Shown here: piece after piece, positions 1 to 10,030 of the stretch
Layout of the letters: each line of letters begins with the position of its first letter
Position numbering within the stretch: position 1 is the stretch's first letter
Origin: Chloroflexota bacterium
Lineage (GTDB): Bacteria; Chloroflexota; Dehalococcoidia; UBA3495
Direction: 5' to 3'
DNA: 13,900 nt
NCBI GenBank assembly: GCA_022571575.1
Contig: JACZXN010000015.1
Location: 1-13,900, forward strand
Notes under the pieces: model-generated
Seen by the model: only the letters and a program-made list of their open reading frames with translations
The model's database searches: none
What the model was told of the DNA's origin: nothing
Made by a program: the position numbers and the translations under genes

Positions 1-803
1 ACGATCTCCTTCAGGGGCACGTCGCGGTGGTGAGGCCCTTCGGTGTTGCCCCAGCATAGATGCAACCGCATCCGGTCGGGCGGGATCCCGGCCAGGGCGT
101 GTATCAAGACCTCCACGTGCATCTCGACTATCTTGATGAACTCTTCCTGGCTGAGGTGCGAGAACTGGGTGACCCTGGTCATGGCCAGGTCGGGACAGTC
201 GATCTGGAGCAGCAGTCCGGAATCGACGATGGCTTTATAGTCGTCCTTCATCACGTCGGCCAGGGCATACAGGTAGGCCTCTTCGGTGGGATAGTATTCG
301 TTGGGCAGGAAGTTGGCGATGACGCCGGGCGAGGCGGCGGTCATGAACACCTCTTCCGCATTCACGCCGGCGGTGGCGGCCTTGAGCCGTTGGATATCCC
401 GTTGGACGGCGTCCTGGTCTTTCCAGGCGATGGGCCCGGTGCAGGCCGGCCAGGGGATGGTGGCCGATGAGGATACGCCGCTCTGAGCGGCAAATTCGGG
501 AAAGTCTAGGAGGTCGATCCGGGGGCGGGCCCGGAGAACCTGCTCCCCTTCGAAGCCGGCCAACCGGTCCTTAACGTAGGTGGCATATTGGACCCGGCCC
601 TGTTCTCCGTCGTTGATCACGTCGATGCCGAGGGCCGCCTGCCTGGTGACGACGTCGGCGACCCCTGTTTCGACCCCGGCTATATACTCGTCTTCTTCGC
701 CATCCCGTGGGTCCAGTCTGGAGCGCAGCAATTCCTGCAATTCTGGCGAGCGGGGCAGGCTGCCGGTGTGGGTGGTCAGTATCCGGGACTCGCTTCGTTT
801 CAT
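1..803 (-). CDS. Short MetE-family (cobalamin-independent type) methionine synthase, 3' end cut by window edge
   Basis: 267 residues are visible; the C-terminal part lies beyond base 1. The ATG at 803 opens the usual N-terminus of the short MetE family (MKRSESRILTTHTGSLPR), and GAGGAG lies 12 bases upstream. TGSLPR (residues 13-18) is the conserved entry motif. HLCWGNTEGPH (248-258) contains the H-x-C zinc pair, H248 and C250, that binds homocysteine thiolate. The remaining zinc ligands should lie in the missing part. The protein has only the catalytic barrel and lacks the duplicated N-terminal domain of classical MetE. Family role: methyl transfer to homocysteine to give methionine, in the cytoplasm. 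Some short ('core') MetE proteins take the methyl group from methylcobalamin or a corrinoid protein rather than folate, which would suit the cobalamin genes nearby; that is inference. Epoxyalkane:CoM transferase-like relatives share the fold and are an alternative. It lies 189 bases after the kinase stop and in the same frame. Confidence 0.88.
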   Translation of the reverse strand, partial: MKRSESRILTTHTGSLPRSPELQELLRSRLDPRDGEEDEYIAGVETGVADVVTRQAALGIDVINDGEQGRVQYATYVKDRLAGFEGEQVLRARPRIDLLDFPEFAAQSGVSSSATIPWPACTGPIAWKDQDAVQRDIQRLKAATAGVNAEEVFMTAASPGVIANFLPNEYYPTEEAYLYALADVMKDDYKAIVDSGLLLQIDCPDLAMTRVTQFSHLSQEEFIKIVEMHVEVLIHALAGIPPDRMRLHLCWGNTEGPHHRDVPLKEI

Positions 804-824
804 CTGGTGTTCGTGCTCCTCGGT

Positions 825-878
825 CGGATCTGCCGTTGGCGGGTGCGCCGGCGGATCTGCCCCTGGCGGGTGCACCGG
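825..878. repeat. Two tandem 27-bp copies just upstream of the MetE-like gene
   Basis: Bases 825-851 and 852-878 are adjacent copies of one 27-base unit beginning CGGATCTGCC, differing at three positions. Read on the minus strand in the frame of the downstream gene, they encode a repeated proline-rich stretch (HPPGADPP / HPPTADP). They lie between the kinase stop and the gene's ATG, so they are either untranslated leader or part of an unused N-terminal extension. Confidence 0.85.
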
Positions 879-992
879 ATTGTACACGGTCTCCAGCCGG
901 GGCGCACCAAAACTCAGACGCTGGACCGGGGTGTCGGCGACGGCCGGAAAGGCTTTTTCCGCGGGTGGGGTGGTGTTGTCCGGCCTGCCTGG

Positions 993-3707
<2,715 letters not shown>

Positions 3708-3849
3708 TCCTCCAAGCGACGGTCGAGAATCTTAAGAGATGGTGGTTTAAGGGAATCTGATGGAATACGCCAAAAACGCCGTGTCCGGTGTGCATGGTGC
3801 GGCCGGCCTCGGCCTTGATCGAAAGTAGCCAGCGGCCGGTGGAACAAAA
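3708..3849 (-). other. Intergenic gap between receiver and kinase
   Basis: 142 bases without a gene. It contains a G+C-rich imperfect hairpin region followed on the minus strand by a five-T run (plus-strand AAAAA near 3773). This could be a weak terminator behind the receiver, but the stem is poor. The frame upstream of the kinase GTG is closed by a TAA about 27 bases away, so the kinase cannot start much earlier. I see no convincing promoter. Confidence 0.35.
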
Positions 3850-4218
3850 CTAACCGAGCAATTCCCTGACCCTGGCCAATATCTTCATCGGGCTGAAGGG
3901 CTTGCTGATGTACTCATCCGCGCCGTGCTCCACGCCCTTTTTGCGTTCGCTTTCTTGGTCTTTGGCGGTCAACATCACCACGTGGATGTTCATCAATTCC
4001 GGGTCCGACTTGATCGATCGGCATACGTCGTACCCGTTCTTCTTGGGCATCAGCACGTCTAGAAAAATGATGTTGGGCTTGGAGCCACGAATCATCGCCA
4101 TCGCTTGGTCCCCGTCTTCCGCGATAGAAACGTCGTAGCCCTCTTTATCGAGGACGAAGCTCAACGACCGGACGATGCTCGGTTCGTCGTCGACGATCAA
4201 TATCTTATTGTCCGGCAA
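3850..4218 (-). CDS. Stand-alone CheY-like response regulator receiver
   Basis: 122 residues from a TTG start at 4218. That start is chosen because GGGGAGG (4226-4232) sits 7 bases upstream and the protein then begins (M)PDNKILIVDDEPS, as receivers do. An upstream GTG-type start at 4275 would add 19 residues unlike the family and ignore that ribosome site. Receiver hallmarks: acidic pair D10/D11, phospho-acceptor D54 in FLDVLMP, T84 in MLTAKD, and K106 in SKPF. No output domain follows, so it acts by protein contact or as a phosphorelay intermediate. It lies just upstream of the histidine kinase on the same strand (142-base gap), making a two-component pair likely. A TAG ends it at 3850. What it controls cannot be read from the sequence; the cobalamin or haem genes next door are a guess. 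Confidence 0.93.
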   Translation of the reverse strand: MPDNKILIVDDEPSIVRSLSFVLDKEGYDVSIAEDGDQAMAMIRGSKPNIIFLDVLMPKKNGYDVCRSIKSDPELMNIHVVMLTAKDQESERKKGVEHGADEYISKPFSPMKILARVRELLG

Positions 4219-4225
4219 TATTCGG

Positions 4226-4232
4226 CCTCCCC
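4226..4232 (-). promoter_or_regulatory. Ribosome-binding site fixing a TTG start for the receiver gene
   Basis: GGGGAGG on the minus strand, 7 bases before TTG at 4218. It is one of the best Shine-Dalgarno matches in the window and decides in favour of the TTG over the more upstream start. Confidence 0.75.
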
Positions 4233-4246
4233 GGGTCGCCCGTTGG

Positions 4247-4259
4247 GTTGCTGAGCAAC
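4247..4259. repeat. Perfect 13-base palindrome upstream of the receiver gene
   Basis: GTTGCT-G-AGCAAC: two 6-base arms around one central base, ending 28 bases before the TTG start and 14 bases upstream of its ribosome site. It could be a small operator or the base of an RNA hairpin in the leader. The surrounding stretch 4219-4473 has no gene and no clear promoter. Confidence 0.5.
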
Positions 4260-4473
4260 ATTCCACCGGCCCCATCTTCCAGTTCTCCCCATCAGAAGGC
4301 CGCGGGGTCCTTCACAAGTTGGTGGGGCCCGGATCCCTTTAGAATCAAACTACCGGGGCCGCCGGAGACCATTCGGTGAATCATGTAGGAGTACGGTGTG
4401 AGGTTGGGATTGCTCAGGAACGGAGCACAAAGGAGGGCCGGGGCCGCGTGGTCGCGGGAGCTGGGAGAAGGGG

Positions 4474-5247
4474 CTAGTTCGCCTTGGCCTTTTCTTCGTA
4501 GCCTCTGGGCGTGATGATCCGACCGCCGTGGAGGTAGGTGGTGGAGTTTCCGATCACCACGATGGTGACCATGTCCACGGAGTCGGCCTCTCGCTCCAGG
4601 TCCTGAAGGCTGGTGACCGTCACACGCTGGCCGGGCCGGAAGGCGTCGCCGACGATGCCGACCGGGGTGCTGCCGGGCCGGTGTTTAAGCAGTATCTCCC
4701 TGGCTTCCAGGAGTTGGGTCTGCCGCCGCCGGCTGCGGGGGTTGTACAGGGCCACCACGAAATCGCCCTGGCCCGCTGCTTCCAGCCGTCCACGGATCTT
4801 CTCCCAGGGTGTGAGCAGGTCGCTGAGGCTGATGGCGCAGAAGTCTTGCATCAACGGAGACCCCAACACCGCCGCGGCCGCCTGCATGGCGGACACGCCG
4901 GGCACCGTCTCCACCACCGGGCTCTGGCCGTCCCAGTCCCGGTCGGTGAGCACCCGGAACACCGGGCCGGACATCCCGTAGATGCCGGCGTCGCCGGAAG
5001 ACACCACGGCAACGGTCTTTCCCGCGTAGGCCGAGTCCACCGCGGCGGACGCTCGCTCCAACTCTTGGCCCAGTTCCATGGAGACCACCTCTTTCCCGGC
5101 GGTCAATGGTTCGATCTGCTGGATGTAGGCCCGAAACCCGACGATGACCTCGCTGGCGGCCAGGGCGTCAGATGCGGCCGGGACCAGGTATTGGGCGTCT
5201 CCCGGACCCAGGCCGACCAGATATAACTTTCCCGGATGTGTGGTCAT
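4474..5247 (-). CDS. cbiH: Precorrin-3B / cobalt-precorrin-3 C17-methyltransferase (ring contraction)
   Basis: 257 residues, the normal length for the family. It methylates C17 of cobalt-factor III/precorrin-3 with S-adenosylmethionine and drives contraction of the macrocycle, leaving a ring-closing lactone. Tetrapyrrole methylase fold motifs: VGLGPGD at 11-17, SSGDAGIYGM at 83-92, VPGVSAM at 115-121, then SLSDLLTPWE (140-149) and ALYNPRSRRR (166-175), which are characteristic of CobJ/CbiH. It starts at ATG 5247 with GGGAG about 9 bases upstream, 21 bases after the CbiG stop. It is the last gene of the cbi operon and directly precedes in pathway order the enzymes encoded upstream (CbiF, then CbiG). 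No Fe-S domain, as found in some fused CobJ/CbiH proteins, is present. No terminator with a T-run is visible after it. Confidence 0.96.
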   Translation of the reverse strand: MTTHPGKLYLVGLGPGDAQYLVPAASDALAASEVIVGFRAYIQQIEPLTAGKEVVSMELGQELERASAAVDSAYAGKTVAVVSSGDAGIYGMSGPVFRVLTDRDWDGQSPVVETVPGVSAMQAAAAVLGSPLMQDFCAISLSDLLTPWEKIRGRLEAAGQGDFVVALYNPRSRRRQTQLLEAREILLKHRPGSTPVGIVGDAFRPGQRVTVTSLQDLEREADSVDMVTIVVIGNSTTYLHGGRIITPRGYEEKAKAN

Positions 5248-5268
5248 TGATCAGGGCTCCCAGTGGCG

Positions 5269-6474
5269 TTAGACGGCGTCAAATTGTTTCCGGGCGATGG
5301 CGATGGTCGCCCGCGTGGTCTTTTTCCTGGTCACCAACAGTTCTCCGGCCCCGGCGGTCAAGAGGGCGGCGGGCTCGGCAACGCCCCAGACACCGACCAG
5401 CCCGTGGGCGCGCTCCGACCTGGAGGTGATCGCATCCGGATTGGTCTCGAACACCCGGTTCAGTTCCTCGGCCTGGAAGAAGGACAGGGGCACGCCGTGA
5501 CGTTCGGCCAATTGCTCCAACCCAGGCTCTCCCCGTTTGATCTCGGCGGTGGAGATACCCGCCAGGCATTCCAGAGACAGCCCGTTCTCTTGAAATGTCT
5601 CGGCCAGCAGGGACTCAAGTTCTTCCACCGGCACGCCCCGGCGGCATCCCATCCCCGCGATCAGGCTACGAGGCCGGTAGACCACCACGATCTTGTCGGC
5701 CAGCAGTGCGTCCAGAGGTTCCGACGTGTCGGTGATGATCAGCGCCGCGGCACAGGCCGAAGCGGCCAGGTCGCCCAGGGCCGGATATACCGTGATGTTC
5801 TCCGGCAGCGGCGATTCATGGGGCCACCAGCCGGGTTCTCCGGCGCCCTGCCAGACCCCGATGGGTTGACCGTTGATCACGGCGGCGCTGGCGCGGGTGA
5901 CGACGGTGGGCCCGGCCATCAACCGCCAGCCGAATTTCTCGCCCAACAGGTCCACGGCCAGCGTGCCCGAGGCGTGGGAGGCCGATGTGATCACCGGGGT
6001 GGCGCCCAGATGCCGGGCCACTTCCTGGGCCAGCCGGTCGGCCCCGCCCACGTGTCCCGAGATCAGGCTCACGCAGAAGCTGCCCGCGTCATCGACGCAG
6101 ACCACCGCCGGGTCCACCTGTTTGCTCTCCAGGCACGGGGCCAAGAGCCGGATGCTGGCCCCGGCGGAAAGGAACAGGACCAGACTGGAATACTCGGCGA
6201 AGGCCCGTTCCACCACCGGCCTCACCGGCAGGTCGAAGGGCTCGGCGGCGATGGTTTCTTCGGTTTTATCGGATTCATCGGTTTGTTCGGTTACTTCGGA
6301 TTCATCGAAGAACCGGCGGTCCAAGAACAGGGTGACGTCCCGGTTCCCGTCCCGCGCCAAAGACCCGGCCAACTCCCGCGCCATCCGGGCCCCGTTTCGG
6401 GTGAGCGCGATGATTGCCGTTCGCCCGGGGGCGGTCGCAGCGGCTTCTTGGGGGCTATCCTTTGGCGTTGCCAC
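5269..6474 (-). CDS. cbiG: Cobalt-precorrin-5A hydrolase
   Basis: 401 residues. CbiG opens the lactone made by CbiH and releases the C20 carbon as acetaldehyde, preparing the ring for CbiD; it is a marker of the anaerobic route. Visible features: an N-terminal segment TAIIALTRNG (19-28), LSAGASIR (102-109), the CbiG_N core LISGHVGGADRLAQ (137-150), then a middle region, and the C-terminal domain opening with GMGCRRGVP (274-282). Start is GTG at 6474, giving a 20-base overlap with the end of cbiF; no good Shine-Dalgarno is seen, so translation is probably coupled. An acidic low-complexity insert at 57-74 consists of two 9-residue copies, DESEVTEQT and DESDKTEET. It sits in what should be a loop of the N-terminal part and is unlikely to be catalytic. 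It lies 21 bases before cbiH. Confidence 0.95.
   Translation of the reverse strand: MATPKDSPQEAAATAPGRTAIIALTRNGARMARELAGSLARDGNRDVTLFLDRRFFDESEVTEQTDESDKTEETIAAEPFDLPVRPVVERAFAEYSSLVLFLSAGASIRLLAPCLESKQVDPAVVCVDDAGSFCVSLISGHVGGADRLAQEVARHLGATPVITSASHASGTLAVDLLGEKFGWRLMAGPTVVTRASAAVINGQPIGVWQGAGEPGWWPHESPLPENITVYPALGDLAASACAAALIITDTSEPLDALLADKIVVVYRPRSLIAGMGCRRGVPVEELESLLAETFQENGLSLECLAGISTAEIKRGEPGLEQLAERHGVPLSFFQAEELNRVFETNPDAITSRSERAHGLVGVWGVAEPAALLTAGAGELLVTRKKTTRATIAIARKQFDAV
6261..6307. repeat. 27-bp-period imperfect duplication inside cbiG
   Basis: The 20 bases from 6261 and from 6288 match at about 17 positions, sharing the exact 11-mer CGGATTCATCG at 6270-6280 and 6297-6307. The copies are 27 bases apart and encode the paired acidic nonapeptides of the CbiG insert. 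Confidence 0.75.
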
Positions 6475-7276
6475 TGGCCTGGGTCCCGGACGCGGCGGCC
6501 TCGCCCCTCCGGTAACGGTGGGTGTAATCGGAGGAATACAGGTGGGAGACGGCGCCGCCGCCGATCTCGGGGTTGACGGCCTCGCCCACGATGATCAGGG
6601 CCTGCAGGGTGATCTTGGCCGCCCGGACCTTTGCGGCGATGTCCTTCAGGGTGCCCCGGATCACCTGCTGGTCCGGCCAACCGACGCGGTAGATCACGGC
6701 CACCGGGGTGTCCTCGGTGTACCCGGAAGACGTGAGCTCCCGCACTATCTTGGTCATCCTGGTGATGCTCAAGAAGATGACCAGGGTGCACCCGTGGGCG
6801 GCCAGGTCTTTCAACTGCTCTCCGGGGGGCATGGCGACCCGGCCTTCCATGCGGGTCATGATCACGGTCTGGGACTTCTCTGGGACGGTGAGTTCACACT
6901 TCAGGACCGCGGCGGCGGCGAAGGCCGCGCTGACGCCGGGGATGATCTCGAACTCGACCCCTTCCCGCTCCAGGATGCGCATCTGCTCCAGGATGGCCCC
7001 ATAGATCGAGGGGTCTCCGCTCTGCACCCGGGCGACGGTCTTGCCCTCGCGGACGGCGGCCAGTTCCAGGTCCATGATCTGGTCCAGGTTCAGTTCCTTG
7101 CTGCCGATGACCTGGGCGCCCTCCTTGGCGAACTCCACAACCTCGGGGGGCACCAGGGAGTCGGCGAAGATAACCAGGTCGGCGGACTCGATGATCCGCT
7201 TGGCTTTCAGGGTCAGCAGTTCCGGGTCGCCCGGCCCGCCGCCGATTATATAGACCTTGCCTTTGGTGTCGATCAT
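6455..7276 (-). CDS. cbiF: Cobalt-precorrin-4 C11-methyltransferase
   Basis: 273 residues, typical size. It transfers a methyl group from S-adenosylmethionine to C11 of the ring-contracted cobalt-precorrin-4. Family motifs: IIGGGPGDPELLTLKA (10-25), RVQSGDPSIYGA (83-94), IPGVSAAFAAAA (112-123), TRMEGR (141-146) and the C-terminal LYSSDYTHRYR that matches the LYxxxYTHxYR tail of CbiF/CobM. It starts at ATG 7276, overlapping the cbiL stop as ATGA, and its own end overlaps cbiG by 20 bases, so it is locked into the operon by translational coupling. The last 15 or so residues (after THRYRRGEAA) are extra and not conserved; they are the part overlapping cbiG. Confidence 0.96.
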   Translation of the reverse strand: MIDTKGKVYIIGGGPGDPELLTLKAKRIIESADLVIFADSLVPPEVVEFAKEGAQVIGSKELNLDQIMDLELAAVREGKTVARVQSGDPSIYGAILEQMRILEREGVEFEIIPGVSAAFAAAAVLKCELTVPEKSQTVIMTRMEGRVAMPPGEQLKDLAAHGCTLVIFLSITRMTKIVRELTSSGYTEDTPVAVIYRVGWPDQQVIRGTLKDIAAKVRAAKITLQALIIVGEAVNPEIGGGAVSHLYSSDYTHRYRRGEAAASGTQASGNAKG

Positions 7277-8079
7277 TCCGTGTGTTCCTTGGCCGTTCGC
7301 TCTTGAGTCTTTCCCTTCACGATGAGCAGGGAGAAGTAGTCCAGGTCTTCGTCCGTTATTTCCTTCAGGTCTCTGATCACCTTCTCGCGGCCGGTGGAGG
7401 CCCGCCGCACGTAGGTGCTCTGTCCGGTCAGCCCCAATTCCTCAAGGTTCGCCAGAATGTTCACGATGTTGGAGCTGACCTTCATCAATACTACCGTATC
7501 GAAATTGGAGGTGGCCTCCGCCAGGTCGTCCAGACCGTAGGCCGCCGGCAGTATGGCCAGGCGTTGCCCATGGGTCGCCAGTGGGACCCCTGAACTCGCC
7601 GCCGCGGCCATCACCGATGATATCCCGGGGATGATCTCCACGGGGGCCTCCGGGCACAATTCCCGCACCCCGGCCATCACATAGGAGAAGGTGCTGAACA
7701 GCATGGGGTCTCCCTCGGTGAGGAAGGCCACGTCCTGCCCTTTCTTCAGCCGCTCGAGCACCAATACCGAAGCTTCACGCCAGACCTGGGCTGCGCCTTC
7801 CGCGTCGTCGGTGGGGAATGGCGCGCGCAGGATCTCCTGCTCGGGCTTGACATAATCTTTCACGATACTCAGAGCGTAGCTCTCGCGCCGGTTCGCCGCT
7901 TGGGGCACGCAGATGACCGGCACTTTCTGGAGGGCCTTCAGGGCTTTTAGCGTCAGCAGTTCGGGGTCTCCGGGACCGACGCCGATGCCGTAGAGGCAGC
8001 CCATGCCACCGGTGGCGCCCGTGTTGGGCGATCTTTCAGTCGATGGGGAATCTTCGATCGAAGGGGACTCGTTGGGCAT
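7273..8079 (-). CDS. cbiL: Precorrin-2 / cobalt-factor II C20-methyltransferase
   Basis: 268 residues from ATG 8079. It adds the C20 methyl to cobalt-factor II, the first methylation after cobalt insertion by CbiX. Motifs: YGIGVGPGDPELLTLKA (30-46), FLTEGDPMLFSTFSYV, IIPGISSVMAAAA and SGVPLATHGQRLAILPA, all characteristic of CobI/CbiL rather than the other methylases. The first 25 residues are a Ser-Pro-rich stretch with an 18-base period (SPSIED, SPSTER, SPNTGA) unlike the family. An alternative ATG at 8004 gives a 243-residue protein beginning MGCLYGIGVGPGD, which is the usual start. Neither start has a strong ribosome site, so the longer form is only provisional. It lies 9 bases after the cbiT stop and overlaps cbiF by ATGA. 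Confidence 0.94.
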   Translation of the reverse strand: MPNESPSIEDSPSTERSPNTGATGGMGCLYGIGVGPGDPELLTLKALKALQKVPVICVPQAANRRESYALSIVKDYVKPEQEILRAPFPTDDAEGAAQVWREASVLVLERLKKGQDVAFLTEGDPMLFSTFSYVMAGVRELCPEAPVEIIPGISSVMAAAASSGVPLATHGQRLAILPAAYGLDDLAEATSNFDTVVLMKVSSNIVNILANLEELGLTGQSTYVRRASTGREKVIRDLKEITDEDLDYFSLLIVKGKTQERTAKEHTE

Positions 8080-8088
8080 GACCGCCGC

Positions 8089-8781
8089 CTAGTTTCCGCG
8101 CCGGCCGGAGACCCGCGCCGTGATGATGAACACGGGGTTGAGCGATTCCAACCGCACCGCGCCGTCGGCCATCTCTTTGCCCCTGGCCGAGGCGACCTGG
8201 GTGAGGTCGGTGTCGAGGCCCAATTTCTTGAGGAGCCGGTAGGCCTCCAGGGTGCGCTCCAATACCGCCAGGTTGACCACTATTGAACCGCCGGAATTTG
8301 GCGAGCCGCCGGGATCGGGGCCGCCGGGGTTGAGACGGGAGGCGGCATATTCCAGGATCGCCGAAAGGTTGCCGCCGCTGCCGCCGACGAAGACCGAGTC
8401 GGGATCGGGCAGCCCCTCCAGCACCCCGGGCGCTTCTCCGGCCACGATGTGGATGTTCGCAGAACCCCAACGCGACACGTTGGCCTCCAACAGAGGCAGA
8501 GAATCGATGTCGCGCTCCACGGCGTAGACCCGGCCCCGATGGGCGATCAACGCGGCTTCCACGGAGATGGACCCGGTGCCCGCGCCGATGTCCCAGACCA
8601 CGCTGTCGTGGCGGAGCCCCAGAGAGTAGAGGCTCACGGCGCGCACTTCCCGCTTGGTTATCTGCCCCTTGTTGGGCCGCCGCTGCTCGAAGGCATCATC
8701 GGGCAGGCCCAAGGACCGGGGCAGGCCCAAGGTCCGGCCGCCGTCCGAAGGGTCATCAACCAGCGGCGGGTCCTTAACCAT
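8089..8781 (-). CDS. cbiT: Cobalt-precorrin-6B C15-methyltransferase (decarboxylating), stand-alone CbiT
   Basis: 230 residues from ATG 8781, chosen because GGAG lies 9 bases upstream and the start overlaps the cbiD stop by 8 bases; an upstream in-frame ATG at 8877 would lie deep inside cbiD. It is a class I SAM methyltransferase with motif I DIGAGTGSIS (64-73), the acidic E89 after strand 2, and GGSGGNL (133-139). The N-terminal GLPDDAF and ITKREVRA are the CbiT signature. It methylates C15 and removes the C12 acetate carboxyl. In many genomes it is fused to or next to CbiE (C5 methylation), but no CbiE is in the window. Two low-complexity features are present: a TLGLPR/SLGLPD duplication (17-28) and a Gly-Pro-Ser insert of three six-residue units (149-166). 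Confidence 0.94.
   Translation of the reverse strand: MVKDPPLVDDPSDGGRTLGLPRSLGLPDDAFEQRRPNKGQITKREVRAVSLYSLGLRHDSVVWDIGAGTGSISVEAALIAHRGRVYAVERDIDSLPLLEANVSRWGSANIHIVAGEAPGVLEGLPDPDSVFVGGSGGNLSAILEYAASRLNPGGPDPGGSPNSGGSIVVNLAVLERTLEAYRLLKKLGLDTDLTQVASARGKEMADGAVRLESLNPVFIITARVSGRRGN
8702..8737. repeat. Two tandem 18-bp copies inside cbiT
   Basis: Bases 8702-8719 and 8720-8737 are adjacent copies of an 18-mer beginning GGCAGGCCCAAGG, with one mismatch (8715 versus 8733). They encode two copies of a six-residue unit near the CbiT N-terminus and keep the frame, so this looks like a recent slippage duplication. Confidence 0.88.
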
Positions 8782-10030
8782 TTGAAGACGCTCCGGAGGG
8801 GGTGACGAGGGGAATGCCCTCGGGTGAGGTTGACCCATAGCCCAGGAGCGTGCCGTCGAAGTCGAAACACATGGCATCGACGATCAGCTTGCCGGCGTCG
8901 TCTCCCAGCAGCTTGTGGCTCTCGTCGCAGACCATCTGGCTCATCAGGGAGAATAGCGAGAGTTGATTGTTGGCCAGGGCGATCTCGCCAAAGTGCCGCC
9001 CGGAACTGGTGGCGGCCATCTCTTCCTGCAACTCCTTGGACGCGCCGCAGCGTCCGGCCAGACCAGCCAGGAAACCGGTGTCCACCTTATTTCCGGCGAC
9101 GTGGGTCACGAAATACCCCATGGCCATCTTGGAGAACTTGCCCACCATGCCGACGTGGGTTGCCCGCTTGATGCCCCGCGAAACACATCTTTTGAGGGCG
9201 GGGCCGCTGAATATTCCGGCCTCGACGTAGGCCATGTCGGGCAGGTCCAGGTGCTTCTTGGTGAAGGCCTCGCTCTGGATGCCCGTGGAGAGCACCAGGT
9301 GGGAGAGTTGGTTGGTGGCGGCCACGTCGATGGCCAGGGTCACGCTGGCCCGCCAGGCGGCCGTGGAATAGGGCTGGACCACCCCGGTGCTGCCGAGGAT
9401 CCCGATACCGCCCACAACGCCCAGCCTGGCATTGGTGGTCTTCAGGGCTACCTCTTCCCCGGTGGGCACTGAGATTTCAATCACGATGCCCTTGCCGGGT
9501 TCCAGTCCGCAGGATTTGGCGGCTTCCAGGGCCGCTTCCGTGATCATCCTGCGGGGCACTCTGGTCACCGCCGGCTCTCCCACCGGGATACCGGTGCCGG
9601 GGAGGGTCACCGTGCCGACGCCGACGCCGCCCTTGATCGTGACTCCTTGTTGGGTGGATGGGCCGTCACCTTGGGCCGCCGGCGTGATGAAGACCGTGAC
9701 GCAGATCTCCGCGCCATGGGTGACGTCGGGGTCGTCGCCACCGTCCTTGATCACCGAGCAGAGCACCTTTTCGCTGCCCGGCGTCCGGTCGACCCACTCA
9801 CAGCGGTGGATCTTGAAATCGGCGTCTCGGCCGATGGGCAGATGAATGGTCACTCCGTCGACGGGGTTTCCGGTGAGCAGCGCGGTTACGGCCGCTTTGG
9901 AGGCCGCGGCCGCGCAGGAGCCGGTGGTGTACCCGGTGCGCATGCCCTTGCCCCGGACCGTCGGCCGGCTGTAATCGCTCTCCGGCGCTCCGTTGCCATT
10001 GCCCTTGTTGTTGTTGTCGATCGGGCTCAT
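8774..10030 (-). CDS. cbiD: Cobalt-precorrin-5B C1-methyltransferase
   Basis: 418 residues from ATG 10030, which overlaps the cbiX stop as ATGA. CbiD methylates C1 after CbiG has opened the lactone and is found only in the anaerobic route. The family signature RTGYTTGSCAAAASKAA starts at 31, followed by the conserved LPIGRD, GGIGILGSTGVVQPYS and GRHFGEIAL segments. The first 30 residues are an Asn/Gly-rich, non-conserved extension (DNNNKGNGNG); M30 in KGMRTGYTTG is an alternative start, although the ATGA coupling favours the first ATG. It ends at 8774, overlapping cbiT by 8 bases. Length is slightly above the usual 350-400, explained by both ends. Confidence 0.96.
   Translation of the reverse strand: MSPIDNNNKGNGNGAPESDYSRPTVRGKGMRTGYTTGSCAAAASKAAVTALLTGNPVDGVTIHLPIGRDADFKIHRCEWVDRTPGSEKVLCSVIKDGGDDPDVTHGAEICVTVFITPAAQGDGPSTQQGVTIKGGVGVGTVTLPGTGIPVGEPAVTRVPRRMITEAALEAAKSCGLEPGKGIVIEISVPTGEEVALKTTNARLGVVGGIGILGSTGVVQPYSTAAWRASVTLAIDVAATNQLSHLVLSTGIQSEAFTKKHLDLPDMAYVEAGIFSGPALKRCVSRGIKRATHVGMVGKFSKMAMGYFVTHVAGNKVDTGFLAGLAGRCGASKELQEEMAATSSGRHFGEIALANNQLSLFSLMSQMVCDESHKLLGDDAGKLIVDAMCFDFDGTLLGYGSTSPEGIPLVTPSGASSNG

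Noticed and set aside
4361..4370. B12-box-like GCCGGAGACC on the plus strand
   Set aside because: It resembles the cobalamin riboswitch core, but it is on the strand without genes and lacks the surrounding stems.
6410..6520. Possible frameshift at the cbiF/cbiG junction
   Set aside because: Both proteins are complete by family comparison. The 20-base overlap reflects a non-conserved CbiF tail and a GTG start, not a broken gene.
5263..7306. Two overlapping plus-strand open frames (437 and 477 codons)
   Set aside because: Both are antisense to cbiG and cbiF, overlap each other, and have low-information His/Gly/Arg-rich or Ser/Arg-rich translations without motifs.
8101..8115. Second B12-box-like string, GGCCGGAGACCCG, on the plus strand
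   Set aside because: It lies inside the cbiT coding region (antisense, encoding the C-terminal VSGRR) with no plus-strand gene downstream, so it is a chance match.
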